From the NCBI GenBank assembly GCA_002470825.1, contig DKOR01000018.1, forward strand, positions 90,246 to 154,245: a DNA stretch of 64,000 nt. The letters are read 5' to 3'. A model generated the notes under the pieces. The model had not been told where the DNA came from. It saw only the letters and a program-made list of their open reading frames with translations, and ran no database searches. Position numbers and translations under genes: made by a program. Below, in pieces: positions 30,665-41,380 of the stretch (the stretch's first letter is position 1; every line of letters begins with the position of its first letter). Source of the DNA: Thiotrichaceae bacterium UBA7357. Lineage in GTDB: Bacteria > Pseudomonadota > Gammaproteobacteria > Eutrophobiales > Eutrophobiaceae.

Positions 30665-31791
30665 TACGCGACTTGTTTGTTACTACTGCAACTTTTGGCG
30701 GCTGTAGTTTTCGCAACTAGTTTTGGTGCGATTACCTCATCTTTATAAAGTATAGGTAATTCAGGTGCCATTTCGCCATCAGTCCTAGGACCTCTCAGGA
30801 ATACACCCAATGCTTTAAATGGATGGTTAACTGTGTCATTGACAGCGGTAGCTTCGAAGCCGCAATGAACCATACAGTTATCACATTTTGGATTTTTTCC
30901 AGTACCGTAATTGTCCCATTCGGTTTCTTCCATTAAGCCAGCAAAGGTTGATGCATATCCCTCGCCAACTAATAAATAGCAAGGTTTTTGCCAGCCAAAA
31001 ACATTACGGGTTGGGTTGCCCCAAGGGGTACATTCATATGTCTGATTCCCTGCCAAGAAGTCTAAATATAAGGATGATTGATTAAAACGCCAATTTTTGC
31101 CAATGCCCAGTTTAAATAAGTCACGAAAAAGTTGTTTACTCTCCGTCTTTTTTAGAAACACGTCTTGCTTAGGTGCTCTTTCATAGTGATATCCTGGGGA
31201 TATAGTGACAGCCTCAACACCCAATCCCATCGCCATGTCCATGAACTCGGCTACTTCTTCGGCGGGCTCATTTTGAAATAAAGTACAATTAATAGTGACG
31301 CGGAAACCCTTTCCAATAGCCAGTTTAATTACGCTTATACATTTTTCGAAGACACCTTCTAGGCAAACCGAAGCATCATGTCGTTTTTTGTTACCGTCTA
31401 AATGGATAGAAAAAGTTAGATAGGGTGATGGTGTGTATTTGTCAATATGCTTTTTTAGCAATAGGGCATTAGTGCAAAGATAAACAAATTTCTTGCGTCC
31501 AATGTAGCCATTTACTATCTGAGACATTTCTTTGTGAATCAATGGTTCACCACCAGCAATAGAGACAACAGGCGCTCCACATTCATCAATTGCATTCATG
31601 CACTCGTCATAACTTAGCCGTTTATCAAGAATCTCTTTTGGGTAATCAATCTTGCCACAACCGGCGCAAGCTAAATTACACCTGAATAAAGGCTCCAACA
31701 TCAATACAAGAGGATATTTCTTTACACCACTGATTTTCTTACCGAGAATATATTTACCCATTCTGTATTGCTGAATAAAGGGGACACTCAT
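30664..31791 (-). CDS. hpnH: Adenosyl-hopene transferase HpnH (radical SAM)
   Basis: A 375-residue radical SAM enzyme that joins a 5'-deoxyadenosyl radical to diploptene, giving adenosylhopane, the first step of extended (C35) hopanoid synthesis. The cluster motif is CNLACAGC (CX3CX2C), preceded by PLVLMLEPLFR. SIAGGEPLIHKEM is the SAM-binding GGE region. A C-terminal Cys-containing stretch CDNCMVHCGFEATA follows. It heads the minus-strand operon hpnH-hpnB-hpnM-mlaA and is divergent from dxs. Squalene-hopene cyclase is not in the window. Confidence 0.93.
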   Translation of the reverse strand: MSVPFIQQYRMGKYILGKKISGVKKYPLVLMLEPLFRCNLACAGCGKIDYPKEILDKRLSYDECMNAIDECGAPVVSIAGGEPLIHKEMSQIVNGYIGRKKFVYLCTNALLLKKHIDKYTPSPYLTFSIHLDGNKKRHDASVCLEGVFEKCISVIKLAIGKGFRVTINCTLFQNEPAEEVAEFMDMAMGLGVEAVTISPGYHYERAPKQDVFLKKTESKQLFRDLFKLGIGKNWRFNQSSLYLDFLAGNQTYECTPWGNPTRNVFGWQKPCYLLVGEGYASTFAGLMEETEWDNYGTGKNPKCDNCMVHCGFEATAVNDTVNHPFKALGVFLRGPRTDGEMAPELPILYKDEVIAPKLVAKTTAAKSCSSNKQVA

Positions 31792-32012
31792 TGTGACAAC
31801 TCCAGATTATTTAATTGATTAGCAATATCCGTTAATTTTAATTCTAACATACTAAATCACGTCAAGATAAGTGATGTTTGAGTGAATGTACAGTCTGTGT
31901 TTTATTTATTTTTTATATAGCTATAGGCCTTACTTGTATCGCTAAATTATTGTTCTTCTTGCATGCTTCTTTGTCACTATACATAATAGACACATTTGAG
32001 AGTTAATAAGTA

Positions 32013-33911
32013 ATGGATAACGACATTAATACACCTCTTTTAGATCAGATTGATTGTCCTGCAGACCTCAGAATGCTGCCCGAATCGCAATTAGAACAGC
32101 TTGTCGAAGAACTAAGATTGTTTTTATTACACTCTGTAAGTAAAAGTGGTGGACATTTTGCAGCGAGTTTGGGGGTCACTGAATTAACGGTAGCATTACA
32201 TTATCTCTATAATACGCCCGAGGATCGTCTTGTCTGGGATGTGGGACATCAGGCTTATATTCATAAAATACTGACGGGTAGAAAAGATCAATTACATAGT
32301 ATTCGACAATGGGAAGGTTTAAGTCCGTTTCCAAAACGTGGTGAAAGTGAATATGATGCCTTTGGTGTAGGCCACTCCAGTACATCTATCAGCGCTGCTT
32401 TAGGGATGTCTATTGCCGCTGTGAGAACTGGTTCCGGTCGAAAGTCTGTCGCGATTATTGGCGACGGCAGTATGACTGCTGGGATGGCTTTTGAGGCATT
32501 GAATCATGCCGGTGCTTTACATAACGATCTATTAGTTATCTTGAACGATAACAATATGGCAATTTCACCTAATGTCGGAGCCTTATCAAATCGTTTTGCA
32601 CAGCTATTATCTGGAAAGTTTTATACTAGTGTTCGCAGTAACAGTAAGAGAGTGCTGTCAAATATACCTAGTGCACTTGAGATAGCGAGGCGTGCCGAAG
32701 AACATGTTAAAGGGATGATTAGCCCAGGGACATTATTTGAAGAATTTGGATTCAACTATATAGGGCCTATAGATGGTCATGATATGCACGCTTTAATTGC
32801 AACATTAAAGAATATTCAAGAACTTAAAGGTCCTCAATTTTTACACATTATCACTAAAAAAGGTAAAGGTTATGCGCCGGCGGAAGACGATCCAATCAAA
32901 TACCATGGCGTGACGCCTTTTGACCCGAATAAAGGCATTATTTCTTCTGTTAAGCCGTTATCAGGGCCAACCTATAGTAAAGTATTTGGTGACTGGGCCT
33001 GTGATATGGCCAAGCAAGATCATCGTTTTGTAGCGATTACTCCTGCGATGCGCGAAGGTTCCGGCTTGGTTCAGTTTGAAAAAGAACATCCAGATAAATA
33101 TTATGATGTGGCAATAGCAGAACAGCACAGTGTCACTGTTGCAGCTGGTATGGCATGCGATGGATTGAAGCCTGTTGTCGCAATTTATTCGACGTTCTTA
33201 CAACGTGCATATGACCAATTGATACATGATGTCGTTGTTCAGAAATTACCAGTACTTTTTGCTATTGACAGGGCAGGCTGTGTTGGCGCCGATGGTCCGA
33301 CACATAACGGTTCATATGATTTGAGCTTTATGCGTTGTTTGCCGGATATTGTGATTATGACACCTTCTGATGAAAATGAATGTCGGCAGATGCTATATAC
33401 AGGCTACCAACTTGATCAACCTGTCGCTGTTCGTTATCCACGTGGCGCGGGCCCAGGTGTTGAAGTAGTCAAAGACATGCAGGCACTTCCTATTGGTAAG
33501 TCTGAGCTCAGGCGTAAGGGTAAAAGTCTGGCTATTTTGGCGTTTGGAACAATGGTTGAACCCTGCGAACGTATTGCGCAAGACCTCGATGCCACAATCG
33601 TGAATATGCGTTTTGTTAAACCTATTGATGAAATGCTTATTATCGATATGTGCGAAACTCATGAATTGATCATTACCGTTGAAGAGAATGCTATATCCGG
33701 TGGAGCAGGTACAGCAGTGAATGAGGTGATTGCAGCAAATCGGATCAAACAAAAAATTGCTAATTATGGTTTACCAGATAGGTTACTGCAGCATGGTTCT
33801 AGAGAGGACATGTTGAGAGACGCAAAGCTTGATTACGAAGGGATTCTTGATTTTATTACTGGGCGGATGAACGAATATGAGATGGATTATTTTGTTAGCA
33901 GTGCGTCTTAG
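32013..33911 (+). CDS. dxs: 1-deoxy-D-xylulose-5-phosphate synthase
   Basis: A 632-residue TPP enzyme condensing pyruvate and glyceraldehyde-3-phosphate, the entry step of the MEP isoprenoid pathway and a precursor of thiamine and PLP. Landmarks: [35 protein letters not shown], the TPP motif [18 protein letters not shown]...LNDNNMAIS, and [15 protein letters not shown] with the catalytic Glu. It is divergent from hpnH across a 221-base region. Pairing dxs with hopanoid genes is seen in several hopanoid producers and makes metabolic sense. Confidence 0.96.
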   Translation: MDNDINTPLLDQIDCPADLRMLPESQLEQLVEELRLFLLHSVSKSGGHFAASLGVTELTVALHYLYNTPEDRLVWDVGHQAYIHKILTGRKDQLHSIRQWEGLSPFPKRGESEYDAFGVGHSSTSISAALGMSIAAVRTGSGRKSVAIIGDGSMTAGMAFEALNHAGALHNDLLVILNDNNMAISPNVGALSNRFAQLLSGKFYTSVRSNSKRVLSNIPSALEIARRAEEHVKGMISPGTLFEEFGFNYIGPIDGHDMHALIATLKNIQELKGPQFLHIITKKGKGYAPAEDDPIKYHGVTPFDPNKGIISSVKPLSGPTYSKVFGDWACDMAKQDHRFVAITPAMREGSGLVQFEKEHPDKYYDVAIAEQHSVTVAAGMACDGLKPVVAIYSTFLQRAYDQLIHDVVVQKLPVLFAIDRAGCVGADGPTHNGSYDLSFMRCLPDIVIMTPSDENECRQMLYTGYQLDQPVAVRYPRGAGPGVEVVKDMQALPIGKSELRRKGKSLAILAFGTMVEPCERIAQDLDATIVNMRFVKPIDEMLIIDMCETHELIITVEENAISGGAGTAVNEVIAANRIKQKIANYGLPDRLLQHGSREDMLRDAKLDYEGILDFITGRMNEYEMDYFVSSAS

Positions 33912-33939
33912 TTAGATAAGAATTAATAAAGATTAATCG

Positions 33940-35022
33940 TTATTGAACAATCTTTTTCATTTCTTCAATAAATCTTTCTAAATCATTATTACTAATATCT
34001 CCCATACAAGAGATACGAAACAATGATTTGGCAAACCCACCTTGTCCGGCATAGATGATAAAGCCAGCGTTCTTTAGTTTATCGTGTAGTTCTTCATAAC
34101 TGATACCCTCAGGTAGCAGGAATGAATTTAGTACACAGGAGGTTTCATTTCGTTCCAGTGAGGCTTTCATGTTTAATTCAAGCAAACCATTGCGAACAAT
34201 GTCCATTCGTTGCCAGTATTGTTTCTGGCGTTTTCGCCAACCACCGGCATCGTTTAACTCATCTAATGCCTCGGCCAAGGCATAGAAGGTTTGTATTGAT
34301 TGGGTGAAAGGTGTGCTATTGCTATCTTGTAGTTTCATATAGGTCACAAGATCAAGATAGAGTGTGCGGGCAGGAGTTGCCGACATTTGTGTTATCGCTT
34401 CTCTATTACTGATAACGAATGAAGTGCCGGGGACACCATGTAAACATTTATTTGCTGTTGCGGCGCAGGCAGCGATGTTCCATTCCTTGAATTTAATCTC
34501 TTCCGCACCAAAACTGCTAACGGCATCGAGCAAAAGTGGAATTCTCCCATGTTTATTAGAAAGTTCAGCAATGGCATCGATATCATTTAATCTTCCGGTG
34601 GTTGTTTCATGATGTACAACGGCAATATGGGATAGCTGTCTATTACATAGCAGCTCACTCTCTAACTTAGTCAGATCGATTTCCTCACCCCACTCATGAT
34701 GAAGTATTACGTGTTCTATATTATGTGTTTTTGCTATGTAACTTAAGCGTTCACCATAGACACCATTTTCTATAATTAAGACCTTCCCATGTGAAGGCAC
34801 AAGACTAGTTATCATACCCTCCATTGCCGAGGTGCCAGAGCCAGTAAAGACTATGCTAGTCCATTGTTCTTCTGGCAGTTGATAAATATTTAGTAGATCG
34901 GTTTTGATCTTATTTTGTAATTTAATAAATTCTTGTTCACGATGACACAGATCGGGCTTTAATAGTGCCTGACGAACACGCTCACTTAAAACAACTGGAC
35001 CAGGATTCAGTAATATAGTCAT
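33940..35022 (-). CDS. phnW: 2-aminoethylphosphonate-pyruvate transaminase
   Basis: A 360-residue class V PLP aminotransferase. It starts TILLNPGPVVLSERVR (family NPGP motif). FTGSGTSAMEGMI binds PLP phosphate, LLDAVSSFGAEE has the Asp, and AATANKCLHGVPG carries the Schiff-base lysine. PhnW interconverts 2-AEP and phosphonoacetaldehyde. Being last in an operon with PEP mutase and phosphonopyruvate decarboxylase, it probably runs in the 2-AEP-forming direction here rather than in degradation; no phosphonatase gene is nearby. Confidence 0.9.
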   Translation of the reverse strand: MTILLNPGPVVLSERVRQALLKPDLCHREQEFIKLQNKIKTDLLNIYQLPEEQWTSIVFTGSGTSAMEGMITSLVPSHGKVLIIENGVYGERLSYIAKTHNIEHVILHHEWGEEIDLTKLESELLCNRQLSHIAVVHHETTTGRLNDIDAIAELSNKHGRIPLLLDAVSSFGAEEIKFKEWNIAACAATANKCLHGVPGTSFVISNREAITQMSATPARTLYLDLVTYMKLQDSNSTPFTQSIQTFYALAEALDELNDAGGWRKRQKQYWQRMDIVRNGLLELNMKASLERNETSCVLNSFLLPEGISYEELHDKLKNAGFIIYAGQGGFAKSLFRISCMGDISNNDLERFIEEMKKIVQ

Positions 35023-35024
35023 GA

Positions 35025-36179
35025 TTAAAAGCTGCTATTAATATGTTTCATCAGTCTATTCAATACTTTATTTGGTGTGATGTCGGGTCTAGGTAGGTCT
35101 CCTATTGTGCCAGATGCTATTCTTAGATGGGCGAATACTGGCCCGTCTTGTGGTCCTATATTAAATAGCTTATCAATTATGTCGATTTCATTACTGGATA
35201 GACACACACTGTAACCACTTGCCTCTGCTACCTTCAAAAAATCGACATTACCACCAACGGTAGCTTGACCACCGGTAGAATCATGAACTTCATTATTCAA
35301 TAGTATGTGGATTAGATTGTGACCTGCATAACTACCAATAGTAGCAAAATTACCCATACGCATCAGACCTGCGCCATCACCATCAATAATAACAACTTTT
35401 AAATCAGACCTAGCTAAAGCAACACCTAAACCTAATGATGAAGCACAACCCATAGAACCCACCATATAAAAATGGTTGGAGCGATCATCGATGGCAAATA
35501 ACTCACGACCGGTAAACCCTGTCGTCGCAATTAACACTGTGTTTGCTTTAGGTGTCCGTTCGATAATTCTTTGCAAGACCTTATTACGATTAAGAGTTGA
35601 TGCATCGGGATTATATGATGAATGAACAAGCGTCTTTCGTGATGAAATATCTTTCACTGGATTTTTATATAACGCCTGTGGCGCGACTGTACCTTTTTCC
35701 ATTATAAAGGCGTAAGGTCTTTGTTCTTTTTTCATATAATGATCTGCACGTTCTAGAGCTGGTCCTATATCTTCAACATTATTTGGAAATACTTCCCAAG
35801 GGACGCACATGGTGTCGAATAAATCTTTAGTTATTTGACCCATTAACTCATGTTGTGGCTCGTCTTTAATTCCAGGCTGACCACGATGAGTGCTTATAAG
35901 TAAATTTGGAATACGAAACACATAAGAAAGAGATGTTAACGGACTGATAGCGTTGCCTAGTCCTGAGTTTTGCATCATAACAACAGAACGCTGACCACCT
36001 ATTGCTGCTCCTGCTGCGGTTGCTAATGCATCTCCTTCGTTAGCAGAGGAGACGTATTCCAATGTGTCATCGTTAATAACATAATTTATAAATGGTGTCA
36101 GGAATGAGCATGGCACACCCGTATAACGACTGAAACCGAATTCGCGTGCCGCTTCAATAAATTCTTTTGCTTCGATCAA
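35025..36179 (-). CDS. Phosphonopyruvate decarboxylase
   Basis: A 384-residue TPP-dependent decarboxylase converting phosphonopyruvate to phosphonoacetaldehyde, the irreversible step that pulls the unfavourable PEP mutase reaction. The N-terminal domain has YTGVPCSFLTPFI and SSANEGDALATAAGAAIGG (catalytic Glu region). The C-terminal TPP motif is IDGDGAGLMRMG with NNEVHDSTGGQAT. It lies 2 bases upstream of phnW and 11 bases downstream of the PEP mutase gene, so the operon is tight. Often named ppd, aepY or fom2. Confidence 0.93.
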   Translation of the reverse strand: MIEAKEFIEAAREFGFSRYTGVPCSFLTPFINYVINDDTLEYVSSANEGDALATAAGAAIGGQRSVVMMQNSGLGNAISPLTSLSYVFRIPNLLISTHRGQPGIKDEPQHELMGQITKDLFDTMCVPWEVFPNNVEDIGPALERADHYMKKEQRPYAFIMEKGTVAPQALYKNPVKDISSRKTLVHSSYNPDASTLNRNKVLQRIIERTPKANTVLIATTGFTGRELFAIDDRSNHFYMVGSMGCASSLGLGVALARSDLKVVIIDGDGAGLMRMGNFATIGSYAGHNLIHILLNNEVHDSTGGQATVGGNVDFLKVAEASGYSVCLSSNEIDIIDKLFNIGPQDGPVFAHLRIASGTIGDLPRPDITPNKVLNRLMKHINSSF

Positions 36180-36190
36180 TTTCGCTCTCT

Positions 36191-37828
36191 TTATTTTATA
36201 AAGTCGCTAGCGCGATCTATATCATCCAATGAATTTACATCAAGCCAATGACCGTCTATATAATGAACATGGACTGGTTTCTCTTCTTGTATCAAATAAT
36301 TTAACAAGTCAGGTATCGTAAGTTCATTGAAGTTTTTTGCTGACTTTAATTTTGTCAGCGCCGACTCTATCCATTCTCGGCCTTGTTTTCTGACACGCAT
36401 CATCCCGATCCAGTAACCAGAAGGCTTTTTCTTAGAGGTATCAATTGAAGAAGATAGCTGTATTAATGTGACATCTTGCATAAACGGAGAACGATCATCA
36501 TCTTTACTGCAATAGGCATAATCAGGATTGCCGGTTATATTTGGATTATCCAAAGCAGAATCAACGATAATGACGACTTCCCCATCTGTTTCAATCAAGT
36601 CTCTCAGAATATATTCCCGAAACAATAGATCGCTATAAAGAATCAACATATCGTCATTAAAATTTTCGTTTGCACAAATCAGTGTTTGTAGTTCATCACC
36701 TCTTTCGTAATCTTCATTGATACATTTCTCAATGCCGAGGAGATCTATCGCTTCCGCTTTATAACCTGCTATTACAGTAGATTTATTTATACCTACTTTT
36801 TTCAAGCCATCCATTAATCGACCTAGTAAGGTTTTACCGCCAATACTGATCATCGCCTTTGGTTTATCATGTGTCAGCTCTCGTAATTCACTGCCCCTGC
36901 TTGCAGCTAGGATGACGGCATGGACATCTGATTTTTGTACTAAATATCTATCTTGTGCCTGACTTAATTCATCAGCACCTTGTAACTGAAAGATATGATC
37001 AACACTGGCAATTTTATCTTCAATATCGGCTAGAGATTCTGAATCAAAAATAGCTTTACTAGTTTTTTCCATTTCATGAACAGAAGAGCGAATTAAATGA
37101 TTGGCCCAAATAACCAAATTAATTCCTGCCTTACGAAAGGCATCTGTTGGTGTACTATAATATTTAGTTGGGACAATAACCAAGGGTGAGCGCTCAGCCC
37201 ATTCTTTTGCAAAGGTGAGGATCTCATCTGGTCTGGAGAGTTTACTATGAATCAATACACCATCAGCACCGGCTTGACGATAGGCCTCTGCTCGCTTCAG
37301 TGCTTCATTTAATCCCCAGCCGGCAATCAGCGCTTCAACTCTCGCAACGATACTAAAATCATCATCGGATTGACTATCTTTACCTGCTTTAATTTTGCCA
37401 CAAAATTCATCAATATCGGCCAAGGGTTGTTTGTTACCATCGATAAAGCTATTTGTTTTTGGAAATTGTTTATCCTCTATACAAACGCCAGCAATATCAC
37501 GTTGTTCTAGTTTTACGACAAGTCGACGCATATTGTTGAAATTACCATAACCGGTATCACCATCTAACAAGATTGGAATGCTTGTTGCGTCAGACATAAA
37601 CTCTAGCATGTCGACTACCTGAGTCCAGCTTGCTTCGTTGCTGTCACGCACACCAAATTGTGCTGATATGGCAAGACCACTACCCCAGATACCTTTAAAA
37701 CCGGCACTTTCTACAATACTTGCAGAAATACCATTATGTGCTTCCAGAATGAATTCAAGTTCATTTGATTCAAGCAAAGAGCTTAGTTGTTTACACTTGC
37801 TAATTTTTTCACGACTATTTTTAGACAT
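36191..37828 (-). CDS. PEP mutase fused to a C-terminal nucleotidyltransferase
   Basis: A 545-residue two-domain protein. Residues 1-295 form PEP mutase, with DGDTGYG (89-95) and the diagnostic [10 protein letters not shown] (118-127). PEP mutase makes the C-P bond of phosphonopyruvate. Residues 302-545 form a sugar-nucleotidyltransferase/LicC-like domain, with [25 protein letters not shown] at 302-325 containing the G-x-G/R and P-K signature. I expect the second domain to activate a phosphonate as a CMP adduct, by analogy with Fom1 and PntC, but the nucleotide and acceptor are not proven. Symbols pepM or aepX would apply to the first half. Confidence 0.9.
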   Translation of the reverse strand: MSKNSREKISKCKQLSSLLESNELEFILEAHNGISASIVESAGFKGIWGSGLAISAQFGVRDSNEASWTQVVDMLEFMSDATSIPILLDGDTGYGNFNNMRRLVVKLEQRDIAGVCIEDKQFPKTNSFIDGNKQPLADIDEFCGKIKAGKDSQSDDDFSIVARVEALIAGWGLNEALKRAEAYRQAGADGVLIHSKLSRPDEILTFAKEWAERSPLVIVPTKYYSTPTDAFRKAGINLVIWANHLIRSSVHEMEKTSKAIFDSESLADIEDKIASVDHIFQLQGADELSQAQDRYLVQKSDVHAVILAASRGSELRELTHDKPKAMISIGGKTLLGRLMDGLKKVGINKSTVIAGYKAEAIDLLGIEKCINEDYERGDELQTLICANENFNDDMLILYSDLLFREYILRDLIETDGEVVIIVDSALDNPNITGNPDYAYCSKDDDRSPFMQDVTLIQLSSSIDTSKKKPSGYWIGMMRVRKQGREWIESALTKLKSAKNFNELTIPDLLNYLIQEEKPVHVHYIDGHWLDVNSLDDIDRASDFIK

Positions 37829-37847
37829 TTTTATATTTAGCTAATGA

Positions 37848-38597
37848 TTAATAATTGATAGGTGATAATTTAGGGATTATCTCATTTTGGGCACGTTCAA
37901 TATCTTCAGGAAAATCTATTTCGATCCAAGGAATGCCAGTAACATCTTCATAGCCAAATTGCTCGGGATATATTAATAATAGATCGCGAATTGCTTCTTC
38001 ATACGGTGTATTGTTTTTGTTTTTTGCAAGATAGTCATTTATTCGCCCAAGCAATGATGTGCCTATTAGCTTAGTAAACTTGAAAAAGCCGACTGATTCA
38101 CCTTGTATAGCGTAATCAAGCTTTTCATCGATATTTTTTCTAAACTCATTTATTTGAGCATTTTTATCAACACAAATTTTTACAGGTTCATTACCAGGGA
38201 TAAAATCACGGTCGAGCAAAAGGCAGTTTTTTATATTCGTATTGATCAGACGAGTTATCATTTCATGACCATACAGAACATCAGCATCCATCAAAATAAA
38301 TTCAGATTCATTGTATAGTGTTTCTTGTGCACAACTAAGGCTGATAATACTTCCTTCGGCATAACGATCATTATAAATATAGTTTATTGGTATTGTTTCA
38401 TTGCTGAGATGAGTCTTTATCATTTCAGACTGATAGCCAGTGACTATTGTTATTTCTTCGATATGATTTGCCGAAAGAATTTCAATATGACGCTTTAATA
38501 GACTTTTCCCTTCAAACTTCAGTAATGACTTAGGTTGATTGGCAGCATGCATACCGAGTCTGTTACCAATGCCTGCGGCAAGAATAATAGCCTTCAT
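37848..38597 (-). CDS. Nucleotidyltransferase of the phosphonate operon
   Basis: A 249-residue NTP-transferase starting MKAIILAAGIGNRLG, with PKSLLKFEGKSLLKR and FILMDADVLYG (metal-binding Asp). It belongs to the same superfamily as the C-terminal domain of the next gene (LicC/PntC-like). The frame is open 48 codons further up to an ATG at 38741, but the extension has no family counterpart, so I start at 38597; no strong ribosome binding site supports either. It ends 19 bases before the PEP mutase fusion and is first in the operon. Likely substrates are a phosphonate, phosphocholine-like alcohol or sugar phosphate; undecided. Confidence 0.8.
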   Translation of the reverse strand: MKAIILAAGIGNRLGMHAANQPKSLLKFEGKSLLKRHIEILSANHIEEITIVTGYQSEMIKTHLSNETIPINYIYNDRYAEGSIISLSCAQETLYNESEFILMDADVLYGHEMITRLINTNIKNCLLLDRDFIPGNEPVKICVDKNAQINEFRKNIDEKLDYAIQGESVGFFKFTKLIGTSLLGRINDYLAKNKNNTPYEEAIRDLLLIYPEQFGYEDVTGIPWIEIDFPEDIERAQNEIIPKLSPINY

Positions 38598-39142
38598 AAT
38601 CTTGTTATTTATACCTTTGTGTAAATGGTTCTTGAACCAAAGGACTTCAAGTCCCTCATTTGCAACTATCAGGAATAGTTGGATTGTATCATTGTTACAA
38701 AAAATGTCCTTATGTACATTTGCAGATGAAAATATAGTCATGAATAATATATGTTAATAAGCCATTATGAATGATTATAATCAATATAATTAGCCCTATA
38801 AATAAATATTACTGAGCAACTTGACGATGAGAGTATGTGATTCATTTGTCAAAGAGCAATGAATTATCGGTCAGGCAAGGTACTATTTTAGGGTAAGTCT
38901 TGATTAATTGCTGGCTTCATGGGTTATATTAAAATTGTAAGTAAGTATGCAAATACACAAAATTGTTTTTCATCTCTATGGCATGATTTCTGTAAAATCA
39001 AATCAACTAATATATCTTCGGCTAATACTTTCTTTTTTTATTTAATTCAAATTGAATATCTATTATTTTTTACTCGACTATCTATGCAGGTCATTAATTG
39101 AAAAATTTTTTGTAATTATATTCATGTACGTTTCTCGAACAA
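38598..39142. other. AT-rich leader of the phosphonate operon
   Basis: 545 bases between the phosphonate nucleotidyltransferase and pgi, both on the minus strand. The first 144 bases keep the nucleotidyltransferase frame open, but without conserved character. A 60-codon plus-strand frame (38919-39101) has no ribosome binding site or recognisable composition and is discounted. The operon promoter presumably lies here; I cannot pick out its boxes. Confidence 0.4.
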
Positions 39143-40732
39143 TCAATTTTTACAAGAGTTATGTTGTTTATATAGATTGATTAGATTCTGTGTGGATGAG
39201 TCCATTCCTTTTGATGCTACCGTGTCTTCTAAATTATCATTAATCTTAACAGCAAGCTTTTTTCCTAGCTCGACACCATGCTGATCAAAAGAGTTAATAT
39301 CCCAGAGTAGGCCCTGTACAAATGTTCTGTGTTCATAAATTGCAATCAAAGATCCTAGCGTTTTTGGTGTTAGCTTAGAATACAAAATAGTTGTACTTGG
39401 CTTGTTGCCGGGAAAATATTTTTTTGGGTCAGAGTTTTTTTCCCCTTGCATTAAAGCTTGACTCTGAGCAAAGCAGTTAGCAACTAATTGTGCATGATGC
39501 GTTTTATTTCCTTTTTTTGATAATGGCACAAGAAAATCAATTGGGACGAAATGAGTTCCTTGGTGGAGTAATTGAAAAAATGAGTGTTGAGAGTTTGATC
39601 CTGTTGAACCCCAGACAATGGGCATTGTTTTGTAATTAATGGGTTCGCCATTTAAATTAAATGATTTACCATTACTCTCCATAAAAAGTTGAGCGAGATA
39701 ATCTGGAAAAAGTCTCAGTGATTCGTCATAAGGAATGAATGCGTGTGTTTGTGCATCAAAGAAATTGGAATACCAATAATCAACTAAAGCAAGGATAATA
39801 GGGATATTTTTTTCTATTGTTGTTTTAGAAAAATGTTCATCTACCTCATGGGCGCCAGAAAGCAAGTCTTCGAAGTTATTGAAACCAATTGATAATGCAA
39901 TAGGTAGTCCAATTGAAGACCATAATGAAAAACGGCCGCCTACCCAATCCCACAACTCAAAAATATTTTCACTCGTTATACCAAATTCACGTGCCGCATC
40001 GAGATTATTAGAAACGGCTACAAAATGTTTTCCAATATCATCACACCCAATTTTTTGCATCCATGTTTTTAGCGTCCTCGCATTTGTTAACGTTTCTATT
40101 GTTTTAAATGATTTAGATGAAACAATGAATAATGTTGTTTCAGGATTTATTGATTTTTGTAGAGATTCGATTGTTTGATAATCAATATTAGATATAAAAA
40201 AGGATCGTAAGTCATCATGTCGATATTTTTCTAGGGCATCAACTACCATTTTCGGACCTAGATCGGAACCGCCAATTCCTATATTAACAAAAGTATCAAT
40301 AGGTTTGTTTGTCCATCCACGATGAGTTTTGTCATGAACCTTTTCAACAAAAGCTTTAATTCTATTGAGCTCAGCATGAACTTTTCCAACGATATCTTTA
40401 TTATCTACTTCAATTTTTTGTCTAATTGTAGCTCTCAGCGCTGTGTGTAGCGCAGCACTATTTTCTGTTGTATTAATCTTCGCACCAGCGAACATTGATC
40501 TTATAGATTCTTCAACCTTTGATGCTTTTGCAAACTTGAAAAGTAATCCTAATGTCTCATCAGTAATAATGTTTTTAGAAAAATCTATGTAAAGTGTAGA
40601 TAGTTGTTGCATATAGTTTTTGCCACGGTGTTGATCATCCATAAATAAATCATGCAAATGGATATTATGACTTGCTTCAAAATGGACTGATAGTTGATGA
40701 AGGATCTCTTGCTTATCATTAGGAAGATTCAT
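39143..40732 (-). CDS. pgi: Glucose-6-phosphate isomerase
   Basis: A 529-residue isomerase of glucose-6-phosphate and fructose-6-phosphate. Signatures: NIGIGGSDLGPKMV, FIVSSKSFKTIETLTNARTLK, FELWDWVGGRFSLWSSIGLP, VWGSTGSNSQHSFFQLLHQGTH and the C-terminal SFDQHGVELGKKLA. It is somewhat shorter than the 549 residues of E. coli but complete. It appears monocistronic, with a 210-base gap from the CBS gene. Confidence 0.96.
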   Translation of the reverse strand: MNLPNDKQEILHQLSVHFEASHNIHLHDLFMDDQHRGKNYMQQLSTLYIDFSKNIITDETLGLLFKFAKASKVEESIRSMFAGAKINTTENSAALHTALRATIRQKIEVDNKDIVGKVHAELNRIKAFVEKVHDKTHRGWTNKPIDTFVNIGIGGSDLGPKMVVDALEKYRHDDLRSFFISNIDYQTIESLQKSINPETTLFIVSSKSFKTIETLTNARTLKTWMQKIGCDDIGKHFVAVSNNLDAAREFGITSENIFELWDWVGGRFSLWSSIGLPIALSIGFNNFEDLLSGAHEVDEHFSKTTIEKNIPIILALVDYWYSNFFDAQTHAFIPYDESLRLFPDYLAQLFMESNGKSFNLNGEPINYKTMPIVWGSTGSNSQHSFFQLLHQGTHFVPIDFLVPLSKKGNKTHHAQLVANCFAQSQALMQGEKNSDPKKYFPGNKPSTTILYSKLTPKTLGSLIAIYEHRTFVQGLLWDINSFDQHGVELGKKLAVKINDNLEDTVASKGMDSSTQNLINLYKQHNSCKN

Positions 40733-40942
40733 GCTTTTTATTTCTCAGCGTATTAATTAGTTCAAAGGTTCAGTTGGCTGATTTTTGAGTCGAATTATAT
40801 TAATAAAATTCTAATCAGATAGACTAATGATCTAAATTATACACCGTAATGAACTAATATGAGCCTTAATTTATTGCAGATGAATATAATTAAGAATGAT
40901 ATTAAATATCAAAGCTATATATTCATTATTGATGTAATCATG

Positions 40943-41380
40943 TCACGTTGTATCAGAAATGTAATGCTCTAGTTGTTCAATAATAAATTCCTTTTCTGAA
41001 ATTATGTTCTTGACAACATCAATAACGGACAAAAGACCTAAAGTTTTATTATTGTCCACTACTGGCAAATGACGTATGTGGTTGTTCGACATGATAATCA
41101 TACATTCATCAATCGTTTGAGATGAGTTGACTGTTTTTAAATCAGAAGTCATTATTTCACTAACATTTATTTCAGATGAACTTCTATTGTTTAAGATAAC
41201 TTTTCTAGTGTAATCCCTCTCTGACATAATTCCGACTAGATTATCGTTTTCCATGACTAGTAAGGCACCGACTTCTTTTTCATTCATCATCTTTATTGCA
41301 TCAATGACGAGAGAATTTGGTGTCACCGAAAAAACATCATTTTGTATAGTATTTAGTAGCTGGCTAACTGTCGTAGTCAT
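40943..41380 (-). CDS. Protein with paired CBS domains
   Basis: A 145-residue protein consisting of two CBS motifs (about residues 10-65 and 72-130), with SERDYTRKVIL and SVIDVVKNII as the typical motif ends. CBS pairs bind adenine nucleotides or SAM and act as energy or ligand sensors. No catalytic domain is attached. It is divergent from the kinase/cyclic-nucleotide protein across 207 bases, which suggests, without proving, a shared signalling context. Confidence 0.9.
   Translation of the reverse strand: MTTTVSQLLNTIQNDVFSVTPNSLVIDAIKMMNEKEVGALLVMENDNLVGIMSERDYTRKVILNNRSSSEINVSEIMTSDLKTVNSSQTIDECMIIMSNNHIRHLPVVDNNKTLGLLSVIDVVKNIISEKEFIIEQLEHYISDTT

Noticed and set aside
38919..39101. A 60-codon plus-strand frame upstream of the phosphonate operon
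   Set aside because: No ribosome binding site, no recognisable domain, and composition like that of the surrounding AT-rich non-coding DNA.
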